Source of the DNA: an uncultured Saprospiraceae bacterium | GTDB lineage: Bacteria > Bacteroidota > Bacteroidia > Chitinophagales > Saprospiraceae | Direction of reading: 5' to 3' | DNA length: 9,359 nucleotides | Assembly (NCBI GenBank): GCA_937973565.1 | Contig: CALJKQ010000129.1 | Location: 1 to 9,359 of the forward strand | Shown here: positions 1 to 6,978 of the stretch, one piece after another | How the letters are laid out: each line of letters opens with the position of its first letter | How positions within the stretch are numbered: the stretch's first letter is position 1 | Position numbers and translations under genes: made by a program | The notes under the pieces: generated by a model | Told to the model about the DNA's origin: nothing | What the model saw: only the letters and a program-made list of their open reading frames with translations | Database searches by the model: none

Positions 1-729
1 CACCCTTTGTACGCCGTAATAAAAATCATAGCTAATGGTGCCGGGTTTTTCTTTGCTTCCTTTTTTGGTTGTGATCAAGACCACACCATTGGCTCCTCTT
101 GAGCCATAGATGGCAGCGGAAGCAGCGTCTTTCAGTATGTCGATGGTTTCAATATCGTTGGGGTTCAAAAAGTCAAGGCCATCTACCGCTACGCCGTCTA
201 CAATGTAAAGTGGGTCGCTGTTGTTGATGGTACCTATACCACGGATCCTAACCGTAAGCGGACTGCCCGGTGATCCTGAACTTTGGGCCACCATTACTCC
301 CGCTGCCTTGCCTTGCAATGCCTGCTCAACGCGGAGAATAGGTCTTTCAGCCAAATCTTTGGATTTAATACTGGCTACACTGCCACTGATCTCAGATCGT
401 TTTTGTGTGGTGTAGCCCACTACTACTACTTCATCGAGTTGCGAACTGTTTTCTGTCATTACTACGTCGATGGTAGTACGACTTCCTACGGTTTCTTCAA
501 GGGTAGCATAGCCAATGTAAGAGAATACCAGCACATCGGCACTGCTTCTAACGGTGATGGAATAGTTGCCATCCAGGTCAGTGATGGTGCCGGTATCTGT
601 GCCTTTGATGTAAATACTCACGCCTATGGCAGACTCGGTACTCCCGGCAAATTTTACATTGCCCTGGACCGTTTGTGACCATGCAGCCAATTGTGGCAGC
701 ATTAATATGAAAAGGATAATTTTTTTCAT
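1..729 (-). CDS. SusC/RagA-family TonB-linked outer-membrane transporter, N-terminal 243 residues (partial, runs off the left edge)
   Basis: This is the N-terminal quarter of a SusC-type TonB-dependent importer, which in known systems forms the barrel of a SusCD complex and moves oligosaccharides or peptides across the outer membrane. Read on the minus strand, the frame is open from an ATG at 729 to the window edge. Residues 1-18 (MKKIILFILM...AAWS) form a signal peptide, probably cut before Q19. Residues 21-95 match the carboxypeptidase-D regulatory-like N-terminal domain (SIYIKGTDTGTITDLDGNYS). The TonB box is LDEVVVVGY at 98-106. The plug follows, with PLYIVDGV at 173-180 and the SusC signature ILKDAASAAIYGSRGANG at 198-215. 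Family members are usually about 1000 residues, so the barrel lies outside the window. The gene sits 112 bp downstream of the secreted binding protein in the same orientation. I see no TAnnTTTG box or clear terminator in the gap, so co-transcription is likely. The substrate cannot be told from the sequence. Confidence 0.96.
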   Translation of the reverse strand, partial: MKKIILFILMLPQLAAWSQTVQGNVKFAGSTESAIGVSIYIKGTDTGTITDLDGNYSITVRSSADVLVFSYIGYATLEETVGSRTTIDVVMTENSSQLDEVVVVGYTTQKRSEISGSVASIKSKDLAERPILRVEQALQGKAAGVMVAQSSGSPGSPLTVRIRGIGTINNSDPLYIVDGVAVDGLDFLNPNDIETIDILKDAASAAIYGSRGANGVVLITTKKGSKEKPGTISYDFYYGVQRV

Positions 730-841
730 GATGGTTGTTTTAATCCCGATGGAAAAAAGCTCCCGGCGCATTGCTATGGGAAACTTTTTTCACCAGGATT
801 GGATCTGTTATGTTAATAATGATGATTCACGGTGATCACGC

Positions 842-2881
842 TTAGGGTTTCACCCATTTAACACTTTGTACTTTGTTGTCAGTTTTGGCATAGATGATGT
901 ACAAACCACTTTGCAACAATGACTGGTTATGGAGACTCACTACGGTATTGGCTGCTACACTTTCTCTGTGTACTGTCTGACCCAGGGCATTCATAACCGT
1001 GATGTTCAAAGGCTTGCTGGCCGCATTGAAAATTCTGGCTTCACTGGCCGGATTCGCCAAAAGAGTGAATAGGTTGTTGACAGTCTCTACATCATCTGCG
1101 GCCAATTCACAAGCTGTGTTGGTGGCACAGCCTGCATAACAAGTAGCCAATGTGGTATCCTGCGCAACCGGTGGAAGGAACCTGTCGTTGAAGTTACCCG
1201 GATTGGCACACGGCAAACCTGTTAGGTCTTCTTTACAGTCGTACAATGGGCAAGGTCCGTTTGCAAATGCGTAGAATGACTTAAATCCTCTCTTTCTGGG
1301 TACTACAATTTCATAATAATCATTCACTGGTGTCATCTTATATCTTCCTCCCGGATCTTCAAAATTTCCGCCACCGGACAACCATACGCCTTCCGGATTG
1401 GGCACTACGTCACCCATGCCTAATCTGAATGTGATTTTCACTTCTTCTCCGCAGGCGTAGCAGCTATTGAAACAGAATTTTTCAACCTGACCCGGTGCAC
1501 CAACCAATAGTTTTCTGTTGGTAAACTGTCCGGAAGGATCTGTAACGGTGCACTCTTCCACTCCTTTAAATTCTTCTTGTTTTTGCCAGTTGTCCAATGT
1601 GATTTTATACTCGTACAATCCCACGGGTAAGTCAATACTTCCCTTCCAGATTCCATCTGCATCGCTATCAGACAAGGCATTGGCATCTCCTGCCCAGTTG
1701 TTGAAAGTACCGCTTACATATACTTTATCAAAGTCACCTGAGTAGTTATTCATATTTACTTCGAAGTCTACTTTTCTTACGGTAGGACCTGCACTTCCTT
1801 CTACGCAGATGTCGTCAAAATAAGATACGGTTTCTGTACCGGTGCCGGCAGTGCCAAAGTCAAAAAACAGCACAATACGCTCATATATGTGTCCTTTGGC
1901 AGGCAGGTTTGGACCTTCAATAGATGGAAGATTAACGTCAAAGACAAGTTCTTCCCATTCATTTACTTTGGTATTGGCAACGGTAGTAATCCAGTTGGGG
2001 CCACCATCAGGTGAACCTTCCAGCTTAAGTGCCAGATTGCCGATGTGGTCCATATGTACTTTGATTTTTATTTTTCCGTTGTCGATCAGGTCTACCGGTG
2101 TTGTTGGGTTGGGGTTAGTAAAAGCTCCCGCCCATACTTCTGCAACGGCTGGTTTTACAAATTTAGCCACTTTGGCACTGGTGTTGAGACCGGTGGCATT
2201 GGGGTTGTCGATGATTTCATTCACACTTCCATCCAGCGGGCTGCCGAAGTATTGAAATTTAGTGCTCAGTTCTTCTGTTTCAAAATCCAAAACAGGGTGG
2301 CAAACAGCCGCTCCGGCATCGGTGGTGATGTCATCAAAATAGGAAACTACTTCTGTACCTGAACCGGCGGTACCAAAGTCGAAAAACAACACCACTCTAG
2401 CATACACATGACCTGCAGCCGCCTGGTTAGGGCCTTCGATAGAAGGGATGTTGGCATCAAACACCAGTTCTTCCCATTCATTTACCTTGGTGTTGGAAAC
2501 GGTTGTAATCCAGTTGGGACCCCCGTCAGCTGAACCTTCGAGTTTAAGAGCCAGATTACCGATGTGATCCATCCATACTTTTACCCTGATGGTAGCAGTG
2601 GAGGTCAAATCAACCGGCTGAGTGGGGTTAGGGTTGGAAAAAGCACCGGCCCATACTTCTGCAACGGCCGGTTTGACAAATTTGGCCACTTTGGCGCTGG
2701 TATTTACGCCAGCCGGTGCCGGGTTGTCAATTACCTCGTTGAGGCTACCATCTAAAGGGCTACCAAAATATTGAAAAGTGGTTGAAGTGGCTGCATCCTC
2801 AAAATTGAGAATCGTGGTTTGGGCCTGGAGTGTGCCCAGCAAGAGCAGGCACAATAAACTTGTGTAAAATGTGGCTTTCAT
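842..2881 (-). CDS. Secreted multi-module binding protein with tandem duplicated beta-sandwich domains, two CBM/E-set modules and a T9SS sorting tail
   Basis: This 679-residue protein is probably a surface or secreted glycan-binding protein; no catalytic domain is recognisable. Residues 1-20 form a signal peptide (cleavage LQA|Q21). C11 is not in a lipobox, so it is not a lipoprotein. Two tandem copies of a beta-sandwich, CBM-like domain follow at 27-184 and 200-357, offset by 173 residues and about 79% identical by hand alignment (shared FQYFGSPLDGS, MDHIGNLALKLEGS, GPNWITTV, VLFFDFGTAG, VSYFDD). Residues 369-465 resemble CBM20/CBM48-type E-set domains (VYVSGTFNNW, W412, GLYEYKITLDNW). Residues 481-580 are a second, diverged E-set module. 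A Cys cluster closes each one (C470/C474/C477 and C581/C585/C591), which suggests disulfides outside the cytoplasm. Residues 600-679 are a type A T9SS C-terminal domain (NLFTLLANP, ITVMNALGQTV, GLYIIY). It is the first gene before susC, so a role in capturing substrate for the importer, comparable with SusE/SusF, is inferred. Ligand unknown. Confidence 0.93.
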   Translation of the reverse strand: MKATFYTSLLCLLLLGTLQAQTTILNFEDAATSTTFQYFGSPLDGSLNEVIDNPAPAGVNTSAKVAKFVKPAVAEVWAGAFSNPNPTQPVDLTSTATIRVKVWMDHIGNLALKLEGSADGGPNWITTVSNTKVNEWEELVFDANIPSIEGPNQAAAGHVYARVVLFFDFGTAGSGTEVVSYFDDITTDAGAAVCHPVLDFETEELSTKFQYFGSPLDGSVNEIIDNPNATGLNTSAKVAKFVKPAVAEVWAGAFTNPNPTTPVDLIDNGKIKIKVHMDHIGNLALKLEGSPDGGPNWITTVANTKVNEWEELVFDVNLPSIEGPNLPAKGHIYERIVLFFDFGTAGTGTETVSYFDDICVEGSAGPTVRKVDFEVNMNNYSGDFDKVYVSGTFNNWAGDANALSDSDADGIWKGSIDLPVGLYEYKITLDNWQKQEEFKGVEECTVTDPSGQFTNRKLLVGAPGQVEKFCFNSCYACGEEVKITFRLGMGDVVPNPEGVWLSGGGNFEDPGGRYKMTPVNDYYEIVVPRKRGFKSFYAFANGPCPLYDCKEDLTGLPCANPGNFNDRFLPPVAQDTTLATCYAGCATNTACELAADDVETVNNLFTLLANPASEARIFNAASKPLNITVMNALGQTVHRESVAANTVVSLHNQSLLQSGLYIIYAKTDNKVQSVKWVKP
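1811..2284 (-). repeat. Second copy of tandem intragenic domain repeat (residues 200-357)
   Basis: This is the second copy of the duplicated domain. The core segments around MDHIGNLALKLEGS and NTKVNEWEELVFD are conserved almost exactly. Changes concentrate in the first ten residues, in the loop after NPNPT.PVDL, and in the short loop after SIEGPN. That pattern fits a shared fold with variable loops, and possibly adjusted ligand contacts. Confidence 0.9.
2330..2803 (-). repeat. First copy of tandem intragenic domain repeat (residues 27-184)
   Basis: This stretch encodes the first of two adjacent copies of a roughly 158-residue domain in the secreted binding protein. The partner copy lies 519 bp further along the minus strand. 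Protein identity is about 79% by hand count (33 differences over 158 positions). Many of the DNA differences are in synonymous positions, so the duplication is not very recent and both copies appear to have been kept under selection. Confidence 0.9.
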
Positions 2882-2923
2882 GTGAAATGTTTTTAACGAT
2901 TAATTTTCTTGTAAAGAATGATG

Positions 2924-2952
2924 CGAAGTTATCTTATCTTTATAGTCACCAA
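2924..2952 (-). promoter_or_regulatory. Candidate Bacteroidota-type promoter for the secreted binding protein/susC operon
   Basis: Read on the minus strand, TTG (2952-2950) is followed after 18 bases by TAACTTCG (2931-2924). This fits the Bacteroidota pattern of a -33 TTG and a -7 TAnnTTTG, with one mismatch in the -7 box. A start site near 2918 would give a leader of about 35-40 nt before the ATG at 2881. It is the best match in the divergent gap on this strand. Prediction by eye only. Confidence 0.4.
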
Positions 2953-2953
2953 C

Positions 2954-2961
2954 TATTTTTG
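2954..2961 (+). promoter_or_regulatory. Candidate -7 element (TATTTTTG) for the membrane regulator gene
   Basis: TATTTTTG matches the Bacteroidota -7 consensus TAnnTTTG exactly and would give a leader of about 55 nt before the regulator's ATG at 3023. I see no TTG at the expected upstream distance. The element lies directly beside the -33 box of the proposed minus-strand promoter, so the two divergent promoters would share the same face of about 40 bp. Confidence 0.35.
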
Positions 2962-2972
2962 ACCACGTTTAT

Positions 2973-3014
2973 ACTACCACAACAGGAAAAAAGTACTACG
3001 GCAAGACTACGGCA
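2973..3014. promoter_or_regulatory. Phased direct repeats ACTACGGCA, candidate operator
   Basis: Two exact 9-bp copies of ACTACGGCA lie at 2995-3003 and 3006-3014, 11 bp apart. A third imperfect copy, ACTACCACA (7 of 9 bases), lies at 2973-2981, 22 bp before the first exact copy. The spacing of 22 and 11 bp places all three on one face of the helix. The array is about 55-95 bp upstream of the predicted minus-strand start site, a usual activator position, and within the leader of the regulator gene. It is a candidate binding site for the divergent LuxR-type regulator; that assignment is inference. Confidence 0.45.
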
Positions 3015-3022
3015 TTAAAAAA

Positions 3023-5968
3023 ATGAGTATTGATTATCAAATAGTTAAAAAATCAGAAGGTACTCAAACCCCAAAAAGCCAATACCACTATTGGTGGGCA
3101 ATTGCTTTTTTCGTTTTTATTCTCTTAGAAATTCCCATCTATGGTCAAGGTTCACAGCCGGATGCCAATTTGGGAAATAAAGCGATTTTCAACTACAGTA
3201 AAAGTCAATACAAGGCGGCAACCCAAAGCTGGGACATAGCAGAAGACGCAAGAGGCTTTCTCTATTTTGCCAACAACGATGGACTGCTGGAGTTTAATGG
3301 AGTGGAATGGCATTTGTACAAAGTTGACAACCAGACAATTGTGCGATCAGTCGCCATACACAAAAACGGTAAAATTTTTACCGGTGCTCAAAACGAGCTG
3401 GGTTGGTTTGAAGCGGGTCCGAATGGTGATCTCAAGTATTTTTCCTTAAAAAAGTTGTTACCTGCGGGCACCAGTCTGGAGGATGTATGGGACATAGTGA
3501 TCATGGGTGATGATATCTATTTCCGAACCAATCGCTACGTTTTGCGCTACGATGCCGGGAAGCGGCTGGAAGTGATTTACAACGGCCCCAGTCAGTTTTT
3601 GGGTAAAGCCGGTGGCGTACTTTTTTTACAAAAAAACGACCTCAGCCTGGTAAAATGGAAGGAGCAATCCTGGGAAGAAATACCTTCCACGCAAAGTATT
3701 TCCTCCATAGTCACATCAGCCCTTGATTTTTCAAAAGATACGATTTTGTTTTCGACACTTAAAGGAGGGATTTATGAGTACGTAAAAGGTTCATTCGACA
3801 TCTGGCAAACACCCTACGATGGCTTATTTAAAAACAAACGAATTTATAGCGCCAGTCTTTGCAGAGACGGTAAACTGGCCCTGGCTACCTCACTGGATGG
3901 CTTGATCATTCTGGACCGTCAAAAGCGCTGGTGGCAGCAATATCATAAAGAAAACGGCTTGCTGCACAACAACATCCTTTGCGTTTTTTCCGGCAAAGAA
4001 GGCAACCTATGGCTGGGTCTCGACAATGGCATTGCTGCTATCCAGTACGCTTCTCCGTTTTCCTACATTATTCCCGATCAGGACCTTGAAAGTACAGGTT
4101 ATTGTGTACGTTCCTTTGAAAACAAACTTTATTTCGGACAATCAGACGGCCTATACGTTCAGCCATGGAAGTCGTATTATCTGCCCGGAGAACAAAAAAA
4201 GTTTCAAAAGCTGGCTGCGGCCGATGGGCAGGTATGGAACACATCGGTGGTGGCCGATAAGCTCTGGATCGGACACCACGAAGGTTTGTTGTCGGCAGAA
4301 AATGGGCAAATCACCCGATACGGAACCGGTCCGGGAGCCTGGACCACCCTTGCCATTGACGATCGGCATTTGCTGGTGGGAGGCTATGACGGACTTTCCA
4401 TTTATCAAAAAGATAAGTCCACCTGGCGCTTGCACCACAAATTGGATGGACTCAAAGAATCCTGCAGGATCGCGGTAAGAGATGGAGATACCAGGGTTTG
4501 GGTATCGCATCCCTACAGAGGCATTTATAAAGTTACCTTTTTGGATAATCAGTGGGAAAAGGTCCGGATCCAACAATATACATCTGCTCATGGTTTGCCG
4601 TCTGATTACAACAACTATGTATTCAGCATTGCGGGTAAGGCAGTCTTTGGTACCGAAAGGGGAGTTTACCGCTTTAGTGATAAAGATGAAAAATTTTATC
4701 CTGCCGATGATTTCAATCAGAATTTGGGCCAGACCGTGAGGGTAAAATACCTCAATGAAGATCCACAGGGAAACATTTGGTTTGTAGCCGGAGAAGAAAC
4801 GGGACTGCTCACCATCGATGACCTGGGTATTCAAAAAAAAGCAGAAAAGAAAGTTTTTCCCGAGCTGGAAGGTAAGTTGGTAGGTGGTTTTGAACACATT
4901 TATCCGTACAGCAAGGATCAGGTATTTTTTGCATCCGAAACGGGTTTTATTTTTTATCAAACCGATCATCGGGCTGAAGCTCCTTTACAATTGTTTTTCA
5001 CCAAATTGGAAGGAAAGAACGACACCTTATTGGCAGGAAATCAACACCCCGCTTTTTTAAATGGCGAACAAAAAATTAAGATTTCCTACGAACAAAACGA
5101 TTTGACGTTCTATTTTTCGGTTAGTGGCATCCTTTTCAAAGATGTGGTTGAATACCGCTGTCTGCTGGAAGGATATGATGATGACTGGACCCACTGGTCG
5201 GCAGATTACAGAAAGCCATATACCCAACTCAAACCCGGCACATATACACTAAAAGTTCAGGCCCGAATCAGAGGAGGGCGTCAGCAAACAGAAAAAAGTT
5301 GCATTCTGGTGGTAGATCCCCCCTGGTACCTGTCAAGGTTGGCATATATTTTTTATTTCCTCACCGGTTTGTTGTTGTTGATTACGGTTGTCAGAAGGCA
5401 GTTTCGCAAATTTGAAATGGAAAAATTGCAAATCCGCGAAGAATTTCAGGAAGAACAGGCCAAACAAGCGTTACAGGTAGAACAGGCAAGAGCAGAACTG
5501 GTGCAAATGCAGAATGAAAAACTGGAAGCTGAAATCAGTTTTAAAAACCAGGAACTTGCTTCAGCTACCATGCACCTCGTCCAAAAAGGAGAAGTATTGC
5601 TCACCATCAAACAGGCCCTGGACCAAATCCTCGAAAAATCACCCGGGCCCGAGGTTCGGAAGGAAATTCAAGGCCTCATCAATCTGATGAATTTCGATAG
5701 CAAGATCGACGAAGATTGGGAACAATTCTCCCATCATTTTGACCAGGTACACGTCAATTTCATAGATAGACTCCGCAAAAAATACCCCCAGATAACGGCC
5801 AATGATGAAAAATTGTGTGCCTACCTCCGCCTGAATCTAAGCACGAAAGAAACAGCCCAGATGATGAATATTTCGGTCAGGGGCGTAGAAGCCAGCCGTT
5901 ATCGATTGAGAAAGAAGCTGGGGCTTTCCAATGAAGAAAATTTGGTAGAATTTATGATGCGGGTTTAA
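3023..5968 (+). CDS. Membrane-spanning one-component regulator: double propeller sensor, Y_Y_Y domain, LuxR-type HTH
   Basis: This 981-residue protein senses an extracytoplasmic ligand and binds DNA directly. After a short cytoplasmic N-terminus, a membrane anchor spans about 24-40 (WWAIAFFVFILLEIPIY). Residues 55-650 hold repeated Reg_prop strands of the type GFLYFANNDGLLEF, NLWLGLDNGIAAI and AVFGTERGVYRF. I count about 14, enough for two seven-bladed propellers as in hybrid two-component sensors (HTCS). The Y_Y_Y domain is at about 685-765 (Y711, Y718, W722, W725, LKPGTYTLKVQAR). A second membrane helix is at 772-790, then a charged coiled coil at about 793-850. The C-terminus (920-975, LSTKETAQMMNISVRGVEAS, RLRKKLGL) is a LuxR-type HTH. 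There is no histidine kinase core, HATPase or receiver. It is divergent from the binding-protein/susC genes, 141 bp away, so it is their likely regulator. Its stop overlaps that of the convergent exonuclease. ATG 3023 is chosen because it leaves a normal short N-terminus before the first helix. Confidence 0.93.
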   Translation: MSIDYQIVKKSEGTQTPKSQYHYWWAIAFFVFILLEIPIYGQGSQPDANLGNKAIFNYSKSQYKAATQSWDIAEDARGFLYFANNDGLLEFNGVEWHLYKVDNQTIVRSVAIHKNGKIFTGAQNELGWFEAGPNGDLKYFSLKKLLPAGTSLEDVWDIVIMGDDIYFRTNRYVLRYDAGKRLEVIYNGPSQFLGKAGGVLFLQKNDLSLVKWKEQSWEEIPSTQSISSIVTSALDFSKDTILFSTLKGGIYEYVKGSFDIWQTPYDGLFKNKRIYSASLCRDGKLALATSLDGLIILDRQKRWWQQYHKENGLLHNNILCVFSGKEGNLWLGLDNGIAAIQYASPFSYIIPDQDLESTGYCVRSFENKLYFGQSDGLYVQPWKSYYLPGEQKKFQKLAAADGQVWNTSVVADKLWIGHHEGLLSAENGQITRYGTGPGAWTTLAIDDRHLLVGGYDGLSIYQKDKSTWRLHHKLDGLKESCRIAVRDGDTRVWVSHPYRGIYKVTFLDNQWEKVRIQQYTSAHGLPSDYNNYVFSIAGKAVFGTERGVYRFSDKDEKFYPADDFNQNLGQTVRVKYLNEDPQGNIWFVAGEETGLLTIDDLGIQKKAEKKVFPELEGKLVGGFEHIYPYSKDQVFFASETGFIFYQTDHRAEAPLQLFFTKLEGKNDTLLAGNQHPAFLNGEQKIKISYEQNDLTFYFSVSGILFKDVVEYRCLLEGYDDDWTHWSADYRKPYTQLKPGTYTLKVQARIRGGRQQTEKSCILVVDPPWYLSRLAYIFYFLTGLLLLITVVRRQFRKFEMEKLQIREEFQEEQAKQALQVEQARAELVQMQNEKLEAEISFKNQELASATMHLVQKGEVLLTIKQALDQILEKSPGPEVRKEIQGLINLMNFDSKIDEDWEQFSHHFDQVHVNFIDRLRKKYPQITANDEKLCAYLRLNLSTKETAQMMNISVRGVEASRYRLRKKLGLSNEENLVEFMMRV

Positions 5969-6945
5969 TCCGTATGCCGGTCGAAAGAAGCGGCTGATGC
6001 ATCATAACTGTGGTCTCTCAGCCATTGGGCCAGGGGTTCATCGTAGCCGTGCATAGTGATTACTTTATGGGCGCCGGTTTCCTTGATGGTGGTGAGGATG
6101 TCATTCCAGTCGGCATGGTCAGAAAGGGTGAAGCAGGCGCCACCGTGTCGATCGCGGAATTTTTTAAGGGCCATCCACCCCGATGCCTCACCTCGTTGCC
6201 AGGGAGATATTTTTCCGGCCCACGGACCTGAGGTAAGGCTGGCGCTGAAGATCAGGGCCCCCTGCCATTCTTGTTCTTTCCATTTGACGGGTATCGGCTT
6301 TACTTCAGGCAGGGGGAAGCCCATTTTTTGAATGACTTCATTGGTTTTCAGGATGGTGGAATGGGCGTAAACCGGGCCTATGGCTGCTTTGGCCAGGTGG
6401 TAGATCAGTCTTTGGGCTTTTCCCAGAGAGTAGGCACTCACCAGAGAGGGCTTGCCCAGGGCGTGGTTTTCGGACCACCATTGCTTCATTTCGTTGTAAA
6501 TGGTTTCCTGATCTGCCCATTTATAGATGGGGAGTCCAAAGGTTGATTCGGTTACAAAACAATGGCAAGGGACTACCTCGAAAGCTTCTGATAAGCCGTC
6601 TACCTGCCTTTTGTAGTCGCCGCTGATCACCCAAACTTCTCCTTTGCAGGATATTCGCAACTGAGCACTGCCTACTACATGACCTGCAGGAAAGAAGGTG
6701 AATTCTACGCCATTGATGGTGAATTTTTCACCATAGTCGTATGAACTCGCCTGGATATGCCTGCCCAGCCTCAGTTTAATGAGGGGCAATGAAGAGGTAG
6801 TACAGATGTAGGCTTTATGGCCGGGACGGGCATGGTCTGCATGCGCATGGGTGACAATTGCCTTATTTACAGCGCGATGTGGATCAATATACACGTCGGC
6901 AGGAGGACAATACATGCCTTTTGAAGTAAATTCAATCAATTGCAT
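5965..6945 (-). CDS. DNA ligase-associated exonuclease, metallo-beta-lactamase/beta-CASP family
   Basis: This is a 326-residue cytoplasmic metal-dependent nuclease of the ligase-associated exonuclease family (TIGR04122 type), related to the SNM1/CPSF73 beta-CASP nucleases. The family is linked to DNA repair through genome neighbourhoods with an ATP-dependent DNA ligase and a DEXH helicase. The N-terminus (FTSKGMYCPPADVYIDPHRA) fits the family. The metal motif HAHADH is at 33-38 (H33, H35, D37, H38). Further ligands are H89 in AGHVVGS and D110 in ISGDYKR. The beta-CASP part has E133 (TEST), the SAYSLGKAQR segment at 170-179, DH at 276-277 and H299 (MHG). Length and motifs are complete, so it should be active. 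Unusually, no ligase or helicase gene adjoins it: the 3' neighbour is the convergent regulator (4-bp overlap at the stops) and the 5' neighbour is a divergent flippase. The start ATG at 6945 follows an A-rich leader typical of this phylum. Confidence 0.92.
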   Translation of the reverse strand: MQLIEFTSKGMYCPPADVYIDPHRAVNKAIVTHAHADHARPGHKAYICTTSSLPLIKLRLGRHIQASSYDYGEKFTINGVEFTFFPAGHVVGSAQLRISCKGEVWVISGDYKRQVDGLSEAFEVVPCHCFVTESTFGLPIYKWADQETIYNEMKQWWSENHALGKPSLVSAYSLGKAQRLIYHLAKAAIGPVYAHSTILKTNEVIQKMGFPLPEVKPIPVKWKEQEWQGALIFSASLTSGPWAGKISPWQRGEASGWMALKKFRDRHGGACFTLSDHADWNDILTTIKETGAHKVITMHGYDEPLAQWLRDHSYDASAASFDRHTD

Positions 6946-6954
6946 AGTTATTTT

Positions 6955-6962
6955 TACTTTTG
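6955..6962 (+). promoter_or_regulatory. Candidate -7 element (TACTTTTG) for the flippase gene
   Basis: TACTTTTG is an exact match to TAnnTTTG. Transcription would start near 6968, about 10 nt before the TTG codon at 6979. That excludes the longer reading frame starting at 6940 and decides the start of the flippase gene. A matching -33 TTG at the usual distance is not evident. The box lies in the leader of the divergent exonuclease gene. Confidence 0.4.
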
Positions 6963-6978
6963 CCCTTCATTTCGACCC

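Noticed and set aside
283..678. A 131-codon plus-strand frame opposite the SusC N-terminus.
   Set aside because: The minus strand encodes unmistakable SusC signatures across the same span, so the plus frame is a shadow.
745..785. TCCC...GGGA inverted repeat upstream of susC as a terminator or attenuator.
   Set aside because: The stem is only four base pairs with a long loop, so no structure is supported.
833..840. Palindrome GTGATCAC just after the stop codon of the binding-protein gene.
   Set aside because: An 8-bp palindrome with no T-tract and no second copy is too weak to call a terminator or operator.
1842..2255. Plus-strand open frames opposite the duplicated domain (1842-2255 and 2045-2362), with a similar frame opposite the other copy (2564-2755).
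   Set aside because: The similar-looking translations simply reflect the duplicated coding sequence on the other strand.
2846..2852. C11 of the secreted binding protein as a lipobox cysteine.
   Set aside because: The preceding residues (SLL) lack the small residue required at -1. A normal signal peptidase I site (LQA|Q) follows, and the protein carries a T9SS tail.
4151..4969. A 272-codon open frame on the minus strand inside the regulator gene.
   Set aside because: It lies fully opposite the propeller coding region, whose plus-strand translation has clear repeated family motifs. The antisense translation shows no recognisable domain or sensible composition.
6940..6978. Extended N-terminus of the flippase from a TTG at 6940.
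   Set aside because: It overlaps the exonuclease start codon, adds residues unlike the family, and would lie upstream of the predicted transcription start.
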